The position numbers and the translations under genes are program-made. The notes under the pieces were generated by a model, which made no database searches, was not told where the DNA came from, and was given only the letters and a program-made list of their open reading frames with translations. A DNA stretch of 64,000 nt, from IMG/VR virus record IMGVR_UViG_3300031251_000003, positions 94,107-158,106 of that record; one strand, 5' to 3'. Shown piece by piece: positions 53,198 to 61,637 of the stretch; the first letter of the stretch is position 1; the number at the start of each line of letters is the position of its first letter. The DNA comes from a virus.

Positions 53198-54790
53198 ATG
53201 TTATACGATCTAACTGTTAGTGAACGAGCAAACAAATCTGCACTACTCCTGGTCAATGAGAGATATTCTACACAACTCGCCCCGTTCGTAAAGAATTCTA
53301 AGGCTAGGTTGACGTATGTACAGGCAGATCTTCAGCGTATTATCGAGGCTGTTTGTGAAGAGACTGGTGCTGACCCCGAGTGGGTAACGGAGAGGTTCTC
53401 CGTGATCGCTCCTGTTCTAGAGAAGTCTCCTGCTAAGCACGAAGATCTCACTAATCCAGATCCTAACTCTCCTTACGCAACAAATTTAGATCCTGATTCA
53501 CAGGTCGGTCGAGAGGGTATCCTTGAGGCCGACGTTACTGATCGTGGTGAGGTTCCCGGTGCAGGTTTAGCCGAGTCTATGACCCCTGGTGCTCGTGTAG
53601 ATCTCAATGATGAGACAGCCGATCCCAAGGGTGAGACTGAGGTAGACTACAAGACTACGAATCTCAAGGAAGCTATGACGGCTCGTGACTTTGTAGCCAT
53701 CGCTGGTATTCTAGCACAGAATAATGCTGATGAGAATCTGATAAATTCATTCGCAGATATGTTACAGGGAACTAATCCTCTCTTTGATCGAGATCGATTT
53801 ATTGCAGCCGCACAGGGTTCTCCCCTTTCGGGTCGAGATGCCCCACGCATGATGTCTTGCTTTCGATGCGGGACAGATCTAGCAAAGACCTCTTCCTCTA
53901 CCGTCTGTGAGACGTGTACTCAGGAGCTAACCAAGCTTGCAGTTCCAGCACCGCCTGGAACAGATGGAAGCAATGGTATCGGTGCTGGCGCACCGGCACC
54001 TGGACTTCAGGAAGAATTCGCTCCACCCGCAAACCCTAATGTGCCATACGTCTGCCAATTGTGCGGACGCGAAGGGAACAGGGAAGAGATTCTTACCCAT
54101 ATTAACCGTGAGCACGCTGATGTTCTAAACAAGCAGCAGCAGGATATGTCCACGGAGAACATGGGTCAGGATGATCTTGGTGTAACTGGTGGTAAGACAG
54201 CCGATGTCCCTCGTAATGAGGACGCCGCTGAGGTACAACCATTGCCCGAGAACCCTGGTGACAAGTTCGATGACTACGTACAGAAGCTAGCTGAGACAGC
54301 AGCAGCCCGTAAGTTTTCACAGTTGACTGATGAGGATATTCATTCGATTGCTAGCCAGGTAGGTCAGAGTCCTGATGATGTAAAGAACTCTGTCAAGTGT
54401 GTAGCTGTCTTTGGTGATCAGGTTGCTGTCAATGGTCAACTTGGTGGTGATCCTGCACCACCAGAGGGTTACGAAGAGATCTCTGTTCAGGGTCTTAGTG
54501 GTCAGCAGCCTAGTCATGACGCCTTGGTTCCGACAGATCTAATCCTCACGGCAGTAGCTGATCAGATGAATATGTCCAAGGATCTTGCGTACAACATGGT
54601 CAAGGATAAGTATGGCGCTGACCTACCTGATAAGTACCACGCCTCTGTAGGCGGTCAGGTTCACTACTACTTGCCTACGGATATGGCAGGTAATCAGCAA
54701 CAGCAACAGCAGAACCCTCAGGTAGGGCCGACAGCACCACCGGCACCGGTAGCTCAGCCGCAACAGCAGCCACAGCAGCCTATGCAATAG
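53198..54790 (+). CDS. Head-assembly protein with zinc fingers and Q-rich tail
   Basis: 530 residues. Two zinc modules: SCFRCGTDLAKT...CETCTQE (about 223-247) and a C2H2-like VCQLCGREGNREEILTHINR (about 286-305). Long Asp/Glu/Pro-rich linkers and a C-terminal Gln/Pro tract (residues 497-530). Could be a scaffold or minor capsid protein. GGAG lies just before the ATG. Confidence 0.5.
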   Translation: MLYDLTVSERANKSALLLVNERYSTQLAPFVKNSKARLTYVQADLQRIIEAVCEETGADPEWVTERFSVIAPVLEKSPAKHEDLTNPDPNSPYATNLDPDSQVGREGILEADVTDRGEVPGAGLAESMTPGARVDLNDETADPKGETEVDYKTTNLKEAMTARDFVAIAGILAQNNADENLINSFADMLQGTNPLFDRDRFIAAAQGSPLSGRDAPRMMSCFRCGTDLAKTSSSTVCETCTQELTKLAVPAPPGTDGSNGIGAGAPAPGLQEEFAPPANPNVPYVCQLCGREGNREEILTHINREHADVLNKQQQDMSTENMGQDDLGVTGGKTADVPRNEDAAEVQPLPENPGDKFDDYVQKLAETAAARKFSQLTDEDIHSIASQVGQSPDDVKNSVKCVAVFGDQVAVNGQLGGDPAPPEGYEEISVQGLSGQQPSHDALVPTDLILTAVADQMNMSKDLAYNMVKDKYGADLPDKYHASVGGQVHYYLPTDMAGNQQQQQQNPQVGPTAPPAPVAQPQQQPQQPMQ

Positions 54791-54796
54791 AGAGTA

Positions 54797-55069
54797 ATGA
54801 AAGGCAAGGAGTGGAAAAGAAAGAGAAAGCAGGTATTAGATCGAGATGAATACCAGTGCAAGCAAGTCGAGAATGAAGTTAGGTGTTCCAGTATCACAGA
54901 TTTAACCGTCGATCATATACTACCAAGATCACAGGGCGGGACGAATGATCTCAGTAACTTACAAACTTTATGCTTAGAACATCACAGAATAAAGAGTCGC
55001 TGGGAACAAGAATACTACAAACAAGTTGGGGATACAGATAATGGATGTCTTGCGTTCGACGGAACTTAA
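54797..55069 (+). CDS. HNH endonuclease
   Basis: 90 residues, GKEWKRKRKQVLDRDEYQCK, then TDLTVDHILPRSQGGTNDLS and LQTLCLEHHRIKSR: a compact classic HNH (HILPRSQGG...N...C..HH). HNH proteins of this size near terminase and portal genes often help packaging nicking. Its end overlaps the portal start by 29 nt. It differs in type from the longer homing-like HNH genes at 17574 and 41511. Confidence 0.85.
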   Translation: MKGKEWKRKRKQVLDRDEYQCKQVENEVRCSSITDLTVDHILPRSQGGTNDLSNLQTLCLEHHRIKSRWEQEYYKQVGDTDNGCLAFDGT

Positions 55070-57113
55070 CAATTATGAAAGGTTAGCATTACATAAGTCC
55101 AAGGGTACACCAAGACCAGTTCTAGTAGACAGAAATGGTAGAGGGAATCTCTTCAGAGACGCTAACCAACAAGATCTTATAAGTGATTTCGCTAATCGTC
55201 GTGCATTGTCACGACGAACTGCATCTATGGGTGGTGATGATGTCTTCGCCGCAATGCCTAGGATGTATAGCCCGATGGAATACTTCCAAGCTCAGAAGAT
55301 TCCGTATCGGATCGATCAGGATCAGGAAAGATTCAAGCTGTATCAGTGGCTGGATCTGTTCTATAGAACTCACTACTTGATTCCGATTCTGGTTGACATC
55401 TTCACTCGATTCCCCCTAGTTGGAATCGAACTAGAGTCACCCGATCCAGAACTCAAGACCTTCTATGAAGATCTCTTCTTCGAGCGCATGGACTACGAAC
55501 ATTTCCTAGTCGATCTCGGAAGAGAATACTGGACGTTAGGGCAGGCATTCCCATTAGGTCACTTCAATGAGACGCTTGGTATCTGGGAAGAGGAAGAGCT
55601 TATCGATCCCACGATGGTCAAGGTACGTAAGTATCCGATCATTGGTGGTGAACAGTTCTTCTTTGCCTCTGAGGGTATGGAAACTCTACGTAACATCGTA
55701 GAGAAGCAGCAGCCTCGTGAGATATTTTACCTATTGGAGAGAGACTATCCAGAATGGATCCCGTTCTTGAAGAATAAGAAGGACATCCCCGTTAGCAACG
55801 TACTGCTCAAGCAGGTAGCTTTCAAGTCTAACCCCCGTGATCTTCACGGTACACCTATCTTGCTCCGTGCATTACGTACATTGCTGCACGAAGAGAAGCT
55901 TATCGCATCACAGGATGCTGTAGCTGAACGACTTTACAACCCGGCCATCCTCGTTAAACTAGGTATTCAGGATATGGGTCAGAACCGTGGCCCTTGGATC
56001 CCGACCCCTGCTGAAGTGCAGGATGTCCGAGATCAGTTTGACCTGATGCTTGCAAGCGACTTCCGTTTGATGGTTCACCACTTCGGAATCGAGGTACAAC
56101 AGGTCTTCGGTAGGGATCAGATGCCTAGATTGGATCAGGACTTTGATCGTATCGAGACACGACTTATGATGACCTTCGGTGTCAATCCGTCCCTTCTTCA
56201 AGCTGGTAGTGCTAGTCAGCCGTATGCTTCTAGTGCTTTGCAGGCAGAATTCCTTAACCAGATTCTTCGCACGTACCAGAAGTTCCTCATCAACCACTAC
56301 AAGACTCGTGCTAGAATAGTAGCTGAAGCACAAGAGCATTTTGCCTACGAGAAGCGTGGAGATACAAGAATCCCAATCATGGAAGAAGTTCTTACCATCG
56401 ATGAAGATGGAAACGAGGTAATCGAGGAACGAAACAAGCTCATGATTCCTGAGATGAGGATGAAGGTGCTTGACCTTAGAGATGAGGCAACGCAGCGCCA
56501 GTTCTATCAGGCACTCAAGCAGCAGGGCGTACCTCTACCGGATCAGGATCTCGCAATGGGTATGCACTACGACTTCGTTGAGTCTCTTGCTAAGACGGAA
56601 GAGGAAATGATTCAGAAGACTGTCAGCCAGCAGGAAGCTAAGGTTAAGACTTATGATATCCTTACCGCTAAGGGTCTTCCGATCCCGCCAGATCTAAAGC
56701 AAGAGGTAGAAGGTATGGCTGGGTTCCAGCCGCCACAACCTGGCGAGGGTACTGACATTGGTGTCACACCCCCGATGCCTGGTGAAGATATTGCGATGCC
56801 TCCACCGCCTGGTGGTGGAACAGGGCCGATTGGCCCGTATGATGCTGAACGTGGCGGAAGACCGGAGCAATCTGATGAAGGTAATCCGATCCCACCGCCT
56901 GGTCAAGTGCCGACACAGCCTCAGATTCCTGGGGTACCGGGACAGCCTGGTCTATTGGGAATCCCTGGCGCACCTAAGCCAGCGATCAGTAGCAGCACTA
57001 AGTTACCAAGAAAGAAAGCTAAGAATTTCACCGTACCTGACTTGACAAAGGTGGATGGGACTGCTACACTTAGCCAAGATGAAGATTCGATTACAGAATC
57101 TCCCGCAGAATAA
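55041..57113 (+). CDS. Portal protein
   Basis: 690 residues from ATG 55041 (a TTG 15 nt earlier lacks a ribosome-binding site). Portal features: YQWLDLFYRTHYLIPILVDI, LGREYWTLGQAFPLGHF, NPRDLHGTPILLRALRTLL and ARIVAEAQEHF in the central clip/stem region. The C-terminal 130 residues are Pro/Gly-rich and disordered (GEDIAMPPPPGGGTGPIGPY). A motif TYDILTAKGLPIPPDLKQEV recurs in a small protein at 58229. Forms the DNA gate of the head. Confidence 0.85.
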   Translation: MDVLRSTELNNYERLALHKSKGTPRPVLVDRNGRGNLFRDANQQDLISDFANRRALSRRTASMGGDDVFAAMPRMYSPMEYFQAQKIPYRIDQDQERFKLYQWLDLFYRTHYLIPILVDIFTRFPLVGIELESPDPELKTFYEDLFFERMDYEHFLVDLGREYWTLGQAFPLGHFNETLGIWEEEELIDPTMVKVRKYPIIGGEQFFFASEGMETLRNIVEKQQPREIFYLLERDYPEWIPFLKNKKDIPVSNVLLKQVAFKSNPRDLHGTPILLRALRTLLHEEKLIASQDAVAERLYNPAILVKLGIQDMGQNRGPWIPTPAEVQDVRDQFDLMLASDFRLMVHHFGIEVQQVFGRDQMPRLDQDFDRIETRLMMTFGVNPSLLQAGSASQPYASSALQAEFLNQILRTYQKFLINHYKTRARIVAEAQEHFAYEKRGDTRIPIMEEVLTIDEDGNEVIEERNKLMIPEMRMKVLDLRDEATQRQFYQALKQQGVPLPDQDLAMGMHYDFVESLAKTEEEMIQKTVSQQEAKVKTYDILTAKGLPIPPDLKQEVEGMAGFQPPQPGEGTDIGVTPPMPGEDIAMPPPPGGGTGPIGPYDAERGGRPEQSDEGNPIPPPGQVPTQPQIPGVPGQPGLLGIPGAPKPAISSSTKLPRKKAKNFTVPDLTKVDGTATLSQDEDSITESPAE
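57042..57070 (+). promoter_or_regulatory. Promoter inside the portal gene end
   Basis: TTGACA (57042-57047), 17 nt, TACACT (57065-57070), within the last codons of the portal; would drive the genes from 57127. Confidence 0.6.
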
Positions 57114-57126
57114 CGCGGCTGAAGAT

Positions 57127-57438
57127 ATGAGTAGACCCGTTTGTAAATGTCATGGGTTTCCCATGCGTAAGCACGGGTTCAGGCAGAATGGCAAGCAGAC
57201 GTGGAGTTGTTCGTTGAAACGACGGGGCATAGTCCAGAAGTACCGTGATACTGCGGTGGCGATGGGACTATGCCCCTCTTGTTGTATCCGAAAACGACCA
57301 TTGGGTCAAAGTAAATGTAATTACTGTGCAACATATCAAGTCAACAAGACAATAGATAAATACACATATTTGTTATCGCTGGATCGAAATGATCCAGAGT
57401 ACATAGCAATAGTTCAAGGAGGTAGTGTTAATGGCTAA
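57127..57438 (+). CDS. Cys-rich zinc protein
   Basis: 103 residues from ATG 57127. CKCHGFPMRKHGFRQNGKQT followed by WSCSLKRR resembles the zinc module of InsA/transposase and HNH-associated fingers; a second set CPSCC...CNYC follows. Likely DNA binding. It may derive from a mobile element, but no transposase domain or terminal repeats are seen. Confidence 0.55.
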   Translation: MSRPVCKCHGFPMRKHGFRQNGKQTWSCSLKRRGIVQKYRDTAVAMGLCPSCCIRKRPLGQSKCNYCATYQVNKTIDKYTYLLSLDRNDPEYIAIVQGGSVNG

Positions 57439-57652
57439 ACCAAATAGGCCCAAGGTAACCGACGAGGTTAGAAGGGCTAAGCTAAAGACGAGCGCCGTTC
57501 TTCGTGCTCAATTTAATTTGAAGACAGCATTAGATCGTGTGGACTTCGCCTTTGATGTGGTTAAACCAGCACTTGCAGAGGTTGAGCTAGGTGCAACCAA
57601 GGGTGAACTACCCCAATTCGTGATTGAAGATGATAGTAAGAAAGACAACTAA
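57431..57652 (+). CDS. Hypothetical protein
   Basis: 73 residues from ATG 57431, with AGGAGG 8 nt upstream (57417-57422). Basic N-terminus (AKPNRPKVTDEVRRAKLKTS) and an acidic end (FVIEDDSKKDN). Overlaps the previous stop by 8 nt. Function unknown. Confidence 0.55.
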   Translation: MAKPNRPKVTDEVRRAKLKTSAVLRAQFNLKTALDRVDFAFDVVKPALAEVELGATKGELPQFVIEDDSKKDN

Positions 57653-58229
57653 GAAACTACGCATCCTCGATTTCGATATCGAGAACAGGCCATTGTCCTA
57701 CTGGTTTGATGGACGATGTACCGCAGAGATCACCGCTATCGCTTGTTCGTGGAGCGATAGTGACAAGGTAAACGTGTGGTTGCTGGGTGAAGATGACCCC
57801 GAAGCTATCCTTGAAAACTTTGTCGAGCAGTACGACCAAGCTGACATCGTTACTGGCCACTACATTCGTAAGCACGACTTGCCGATCATCAATGCTCATT
57901 TGTTTGAGTATGGGATGAACCCGTTACAGTCAAAGCTTACGTCAGATACCAAGCTAGACCTGATGAAGATGGGTAGCTTTTCAATGTCACAGGAAGCTCT
58001 AGCGGCTTACTATGACCTGCCCGAACCCAAGCATCACATGGATCAGGCAGCTTGGAGATCAGCTAATAGGCTTACTGCCGCTGGTATTACCAAGACTCGT
58101 AAGCGAGTCGTAGATGATGTCATCCAGCACAAGGCTCTTCGAGAAAGACTAGTTGCCGATGGCGTCCTAGGTGAACCTGTTTGGTGGGAGTCTAAGGGAA
58201 CACCTGTAATAGGTTCGTATACACCGTAA
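57630..58229 (+). CDS. DEDD 3'-5' exonuclease
   Basis: 199 residues from ATG 57630. LRILDFDIENRPL (DxE, exo I), VTGHYIRKHDLPIINAHLF (exo II Asp in a His-Asp-Leu setting) and VVDDVIQHKALRERL near the end (exo III Asp). This is the RNase H-fold proofreading exonuclease of DnaQ/PolB type. It may proofread for the phage DnaE, which has no exonuclease of its own. The start overlaps the upstream gene by 23 nt. Confidence 0.7.
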   Translation: MIVRKTTKKLRILDFDIENRPLSYWFDGRCTAEITAIACSWSDSDKVNVWLLGEDDPEAILENFVEQYDQADIVTGHYIRKHDLPIINAHLFEYGMNPLQSKLTSDTKLDLMKMGSFSMSQEALAAYYDLPEPKHHMDQAAWRSANRLTAAGITKTRKRVVDDVIQHKALRERLVADGVLGEPVWWESKGTPVIGSYTP

Positions 58230-58549
58230 TGGAAAGAGCGTACGCACCACACTGCGATTCATCTATCTTGCACAAGCCCGGTGAGTGTAAGTATTGTGAT
58301 GAGTATGCAGACTGGCAGGAGATGAGAACGACCCAGCGGATCAATTTCACTGGTCACTTCGATAAAGATAAGGCTCCATGCCCGTCCCATTACTTCAGAG
58401 ATCCAGAGATCGCTGAGTTGTGGGGCGGGAACATGCCTACCAGTATGGTGGATGAAGCACAGAGAGAAGTAATGTTAAAGACTTACAATATTTTAACCGC
58501 TCGTGGATTAGCAGTACCACCAGATTTGAGAAAGGAGATAGAAGGGTAG
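58229..58549 (+). CDS. Small Cys-containing protein sharing the portal tail motif
   Basis: 106 residues, ATG overlapping the exonuclease stop. N-terminal CDSS...CKYCDEYADW may bind zinc. The last 26 residues (LKTYNILTARGLAVPPDLRK...) match the portal segment VKTYDILTAKGLPIPPDLKQ closely, so the two proteins share a module, perhaps for a common partner or by duplication. Confidence 0.6.
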   Translation: MERAYAPHCDSSILHKPGECKYCDEYADWQEMRTTQRINFTGHFDKDKAPCPSHYFRDPEIAELWGGNMPTSMVDEAQREVMLKTYNILTARGLAVPPDLRKEIEG

Positions 58550-58555
58550 GGTCGT

Positions 58556-58601
58556 TTCTGGCGGCGCGAGCATAGTCAATGGTTGTCAGAATAGTAAACA
58601 G
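58556..58601 (+). repeat. Intergenic repeat, copy 1
   Basis: TTCTGGCGGCG (58556-58566) and, after a spacer, a 25-nt block CAATGGTTGTCAG...AGTAAACAG (58577-58601), both repeated at 62875-62919 before the IMP dehydrogenase gene. Probably a phage promoter or operator. Confidence 0.7.
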
Positions 58602-58613
58602 TTGGGAGGGAAA

Positions 58614-59096
58614 ATGAGTGACGGTTCTAATTTAGGAGTAACAGCAAGGCGAGCATTAGACACGATTCTGGGTGGAGATCCGTCTCCTACTGAGGATGAG
58701 ATCCAGACTCCCGAGCAGGTATCGGCTCGTATCATGAATGCTCCTAGTCCATTAGAGGGCGGGCATGTATTCGAAACTTACGGTGAAGATGGTTATGCTG
58801 TCGCCGCAGATGCAATCGCCAAGGCGTTCTTGCTGGTTGCTCTGGACGATCCTGACATTCTTGACCGGCCTGTATATTGGGGGCCAGAGAACACGGAGAT
58901 TGAAGATCTCTGGGGTAAGCAGGCTTCTAGTCCCGAGACAGCAGTGTGGGATAAGGTTTGTGCCCAATGGCCTGGGTTCGATGAGTGGCTGGGCGGTGCG
59001 TCTGGGTTCATGGTTAGTTTCGCCTACAACACAGTCAAGTACATCATCGGCCAGGAAGTTACAGGTAATTCAGCAATCGTGGAGATCAATGTCTAA
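58614..59096 (+). CDS. Hypothetical protein
   Basis: 160 residues from ATG 58614, preceded by GGGAGGG. NLGVTARRALDTILGGDPSP, a low-complexity acidic stretch, then a folded helical part (AVAADAIAKAFLLVALDDPD; WDKVCAQWPGFDEWLGGASG). No known domain. It follows the repeated element, so its expression may match that of guaB. Confidence 0.55.
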   Translation: MSDGSNLGVTARRALDTILGGDPSPTEDEIQTPEQVSARIMNAPSPLEGGHVFETYGEDGYAVAADAIAKAFLLVALDDPDILDRPVYWGPENTEIEDLWGKQASSPETAVWDKVCAQWPGFDEWLGGASGFMVSFAYNTVKYIIGQEVTGNSAIVEINV

Positions 59097-59262
59097 GAAA
59101 CCAACAGGAATGCAGGTTACTGTCTATGATCTAGGCAGTAATCCCTTGCCCACAGAAGCAATCGAAGAGGTAGAAAAGGCTGTCGTCAATGTTCTTAAGC
59201 GACTTAAGAATCAGGATAGCTCGAAGTATTCTACCCTTGCTCATCTAGTGGTAACTGAATGA
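59089..59262 (+). CDS. Small hypothetical protein
   Basis: 57 residues: MSKKPTGMQVTVYDLGSNPL..., helix EEVEKAVVNVLKRLKNQDSS, ending LAHLVVTE. GGAG precedes the ATG by 5 nt; the start overlaps the previous stop by 8 nt and the stop overlaps the next start (ATGA). A single beta-alpha-beta unit; function unknown. Confidence 0.6.
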   Translation: MSKKPTGMQVTVYDLGSNPLPTEAIEEVEKAVVNVLKRLKNQDSSKYSTLAHLVVTE

Positions 59263-59408
59263 GGCTAGTACCAGTTCACCACATGGCTCCGTGCCATGAG
59301 CAACCGGGTAAACAGGAGTGGTTTCATTGGCAGTGTATCGCACTGCATCCTATCAGATATATTCGATCACGAGGGCCAGTGCGCTTTCGTTATGGAGGAA
59401 AGGTATGA
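59259..59408 (+). CDS. 49-residue Cys/His protein
   Basis: MRLVPVHHMAPCHEQPGKQE, then WFHWQCIALHPIRYIRSRG. ATGA overlaps with both neighbours make it a good operon member. It has two Cys and six His that could bind zinc. No homology recognised. Confidence 0.5.
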   Translation: MRLVPVHHMAPCHEQPGKQEWFHWQCIALHPIRYIRSRGPVRFRYGGKV

Positions 59409-60028
59409 TTATTGGGTTAAACGGTAGGCTTAGATCAGGTAAGGATACAACATTTCATCTTATCAATGAGATGTATGGTGATGAGTTCAAGATTCAGCAG
59501 GTTAGTTTCGCTGCTAAGCTAAAGGACTCAGCAGCGGCTTCTATTGGTGTAACTCGTGCGGTTCTTGAAGAACTTAAGAACGATGAGGATCTTTACTTCA
59601 TCCTCTATCGTCGTAAGAAATTACAGACTTCCAATGTTCAAGAAGACAGGGCTGTAAGATTCAATGTACGTGAGTATCTTCAGTGGTACGGTACGGAAGG
59701 ACACAGGGAGATCTTCGGTGATGATTTCTGGGTAGATCAAGCTCTACCTTTAGACAAGGACTACAGTGATGGTCTTTATGTCGTCACCGATATGAGATTT
59801 CCAAATGAGGTTCAGCGTGTGAAGGATCTCAATGGTTTGTGCGTCAAGGTAGAGCGGGAATCTGCTACTGCCCATGGAGAACATGCTTCAGAGCAAAACC
59901 TCGATCATATGATCGATTATGTACTGGACAATACGGGATCATTAGATGATCTTCGTAACCATATAGCCGAGATGTTCGATCTGACCATCGCAACGAATGG
60001 AAGGGTGCTAAATGCTATTACAGGTTGA
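59405..60028 (+). CDS. Deoxynucleoside monophosphate kinase
   Basis: 207 residues. Walker A GLNGRLRSGKDTTF at the N-terminus, then a substrate region RYLQW-like (VREYLQWYGTEGHREIFGDD) and VVTDMRFPNEVQRVKD, hallmarks of T4 gp1-type dNMP kinases. Phosphorylates dNMPs for DNA synthesis, complementing the phage reductase and nucleotidase. ATG overlaps the stop of the 49-residue gene; ends overlapping the next gene by 17 nt. Confidence 0.82.
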   Translation: MIIGLNGRLRSGKDTTFHLINEMYGDEFKIQQVSFAAKLKDSAAASIGVTRAVLEELKNDEDLYFILYRRKKLQTSNVQEDRAVRFNVREYLQWYGTEGHREIFGDDFWVDQALPLDKDYSDGLYVVTDMRFPNEVQRVKDLNGLCVKVERESATAHGEHASEQNLDHMIDYVLDNTGSLDDLRNHIAEMFDLTIATNGRVLNAITG

Positions 60029-60650
60029 TATAGATTCAACTCTCTACGACGCCGATAAGCTGTTCGGTGATCTAGCTGAAGAGGCAGGGATCAAGTGGCC
60101 TCGTAGAGACAATGGATGGAAGTCTCCTAGTGAGGTCTTCAAGGAAGATGGTACAGCTTGTAGCGTTGATGATCTCAAGAAGTTGTTCCGTAAGGCACAC
60201 TCACGAGAGTACGTGATGCTCAACAAGCCGTACCCAAATTCGGTCAAGGTTCTTGGGGATCTTGTCCAAGATCACCCCGACTTAGAGATTGCCTATGTAT
60301 CTGACCGTAACGAGCAGCAGACTTCTGCTCTTCGGGAGTGGTTGGATGATTGTGGGTTCCTCTTCAGTGAGGATACTCATGTAGCAGCAACCAAGGACAA
60401 GCGACACTGGATGCGCGAGCGCCGTCCCGAGATTGTCATCGATGACCGTGTTCGTACGATGCTGATGGCAAGGTACGAGCTAGGATCTTATGTTGTGTCG
60501 CTTCAGCACAACCATAACGTTAATCTCAAGGGCGAGTGTGAAAATATCCATATCGTCAAGGACTGGAAAGAGATTGATAAGGTATTACGGGAGAATATCC
60601 TCCCGCATGTTCAGCACAAAGCAGTAAGCAGAGAACGGGAGTTGGTATAA
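60012..60650 (+). CDS. HAD-family 5'-deoxyribonucleotidase
   Basis: 212 residues. QVDIDSTLYDADKLF (DxDxT, 5-9) is the HAD nucleophile motif; AYVSDRNEQQTSALREWL gives motif II, and IVIDDRVRTM motif IV. Matches NT5C-type deoxynucleotidases found in phages. It may balance dNTP pools or clear host dNMPs. Overlap with the dNMP kinase gene links both. Confidence 0.8.
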   Translation: MLLQVDIDSTLYDADKLFGDLAEEAGIKWPRRDNGWKSPSEVFKEDGTACSVDDLKKLFRKAHSREYVMLNKPYPNSVKVLGDLVQDHPDLEIAYVSDRNEQQTSALREWLDDCGFLFSEDTHVAATKDKRHWMRERRPEIVIDDRVRTMLMARYELGSYVVSLQHNHNVNLKGECENIHIVKDWKEIDKVLRENILPHVQHKAVSRERELV

Positions 60651-60890
60651 ATGGATGATGAAGTAAGAGAAGAACAACAGAACGAACCCCGAGTACAGAT
60701 CGGGCCGCATCCTCTTGGAGGTATTGCGGTCACGGCTCGTGGCCCTTCAGGGGATGTTGTAACCTCACGGATTGATTTGCCAGAGGCTACAATTCTGATG
60801 GCTCATTTGCAGTCATTGATTACGATGATGTTCCAGAGTATGTACGCTCAGGCAGCGCAGCAGTCTAATCTGGTGCAGGGGATCAAGTAA
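60651..60890 (+). CDS. Hypothetical protein
   Basis: 79 residues starting on the base after the nucleotidase stop. IGPHPLGGIAVTARGPSGDV looks like a beta hairpin, followed by an amphipathic helix (LPEATILMAHLQSLITMMFQ) and Gln-rich tail. No known domain. Confidence 0.55.
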   Translation: MDDEVREEQQNEPRVQIGPHPLGGIAVTARGPSGDVVTSRIDLPEATILMAHLQSLITMMFQSMYAQAAQQSNLVQGIK

Positions 60891-60891
60891 G

Positions 60892-61194
60892 ATGGGCCAG
60901 ATAGGGCCAGCAGAGAAGAAGACAACTGGTGGGGGAGACTTTCCCCCACCACAAGCACCACCTGAATTGGCGATTACCCCTGCGTTCATGTATGATCTTT
61001 ATCAGGCTGGGGTCGTGGGTACCAAGGAGTTTCGTAACTTCCTGGCCAAGATCGATCCTCGGTTCGCTGAGATCAGAGATCCAGATGTCGATAATCAGAT
61101 CGATGAAGAGGCTCGCCGCCGCTATCAGTTGTTCACACCGGCAGATGATGGAGTTGTCATTGACCGTGATGGGCAACTGAAGGGTGACGAATAG
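60892..61194 (+). CDS. Hypothetical protein
   Basis: 100 residues. Pro-rich N-terminus (GGGDFPPPQAPPELAITP), then a helical region with GVVGTKEFRNFLAKIDPRFA and an acidic tail. It may be a small structural or scaffold-linked protein. One nt after the upstream stop. Confidence 0.55.
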   Translation: MGQIGPAEKKTTGGGDFPPPQAPPELAITPAFMYDLYQAGVVGTKEFRNFLAKIDPRFAEIRDPDVDNQIDEEARRRYQLFTPADDGVVIDRDGQLKGDE

Positions 61195-61223
61195 TTGCAT
61201 TTCCGTGGCTCTTATGATATTAT
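61195..61223 (+). promoter_or_regulatory. Leaderless promoter
   Basis: TTGCAT (61195-61200), 17 nt, TATTAT (61218-61223), 7 nt to ATG 61231. Confidence 0.7.
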
Positions 61224-61230
61224 AGGTGCC

Positions 61231-61473
61231 ATGGAAACTTCTACAGCAATACTTGAGCGGTTACTTGAGATGGAGCAAGAGATTCAATCTCTCCGTGGTC
61301 AAGTTCACACTCTGGATAGCACTTTAACTGGTATCAAGCACTTCCTCAAGGTTGGTGCTGACTACAAGAACGAGAACCCAGAGCAGATCATCGCAGCTAT
61401 TCAGGCCGCATTGGGTAAGGCTGCTGAGTATCACAAGCCTGGTAAGGCTAAGAGACAAAGGAGAAATAGATAA
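61231..61473 (+). CDS. Coiled-coil protein
   Basis: 80 residues from ATG 61231, leaderless. A leucine-rich coil (STAILERLLEMEQEIQSLRG, VHTLDSTLTGIKHFLKVGAD) and a basic tail (KPGKAKRQRRNR). May oligomerise and bind nucleic acid. An upstream TTG frame would run through the promoter. Confidence 0.6.
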   Translation: METSTAILERLLEMEQEIQSLRGQVHTLDSTLTGIKHFLKVGADYKNENPEQIIAAIQAALGKAAEYHKPGKAKRQRRNR

Positions 61474-61474
61474 C

Positions 61475-61636
61475 ATGCCGTTACTGTTACTAGTTGTTGC
61501 TGGACTGGTGTTGATCCTTGCCACCAGCTATACAATGCTGGGATGGGCACTGTTAGGATTGGGTGTCGGGCTATTCCTTTTGTGGCTCGCCTTCGTCTTC
61601 GGTGTCATCGCATACTTCTGGAACCAGGAGTTATAA
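61475..61636 (+). CDS. 53-residue membrane protein
   Basis: MPLLLLVVAGLVLILATSYT then MLGWALLGLGVGLFLLWLAF and VFGVIAYFWNQEL: two or three hydrophobic helices with almost no charge. AAGGAG lies about 12 nt upstream. It is placed between a coiled-coil gene and the nucleotidyltransferase. Unknown function. Confidence 0.6.
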   Translation: MPLLLLVVAGLVLILATSYTMLGWALLGLGVGLFLLWLAFVFGVIAYFWNQEL

Positions 61637-61637
61637 G

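Noticed and set aside
57127-57438. Insertion sequence suggested by the InsA-like zinc module
   Set aside because: No transposase catalytic domain, terminal inverted repeats or target duplication around it.
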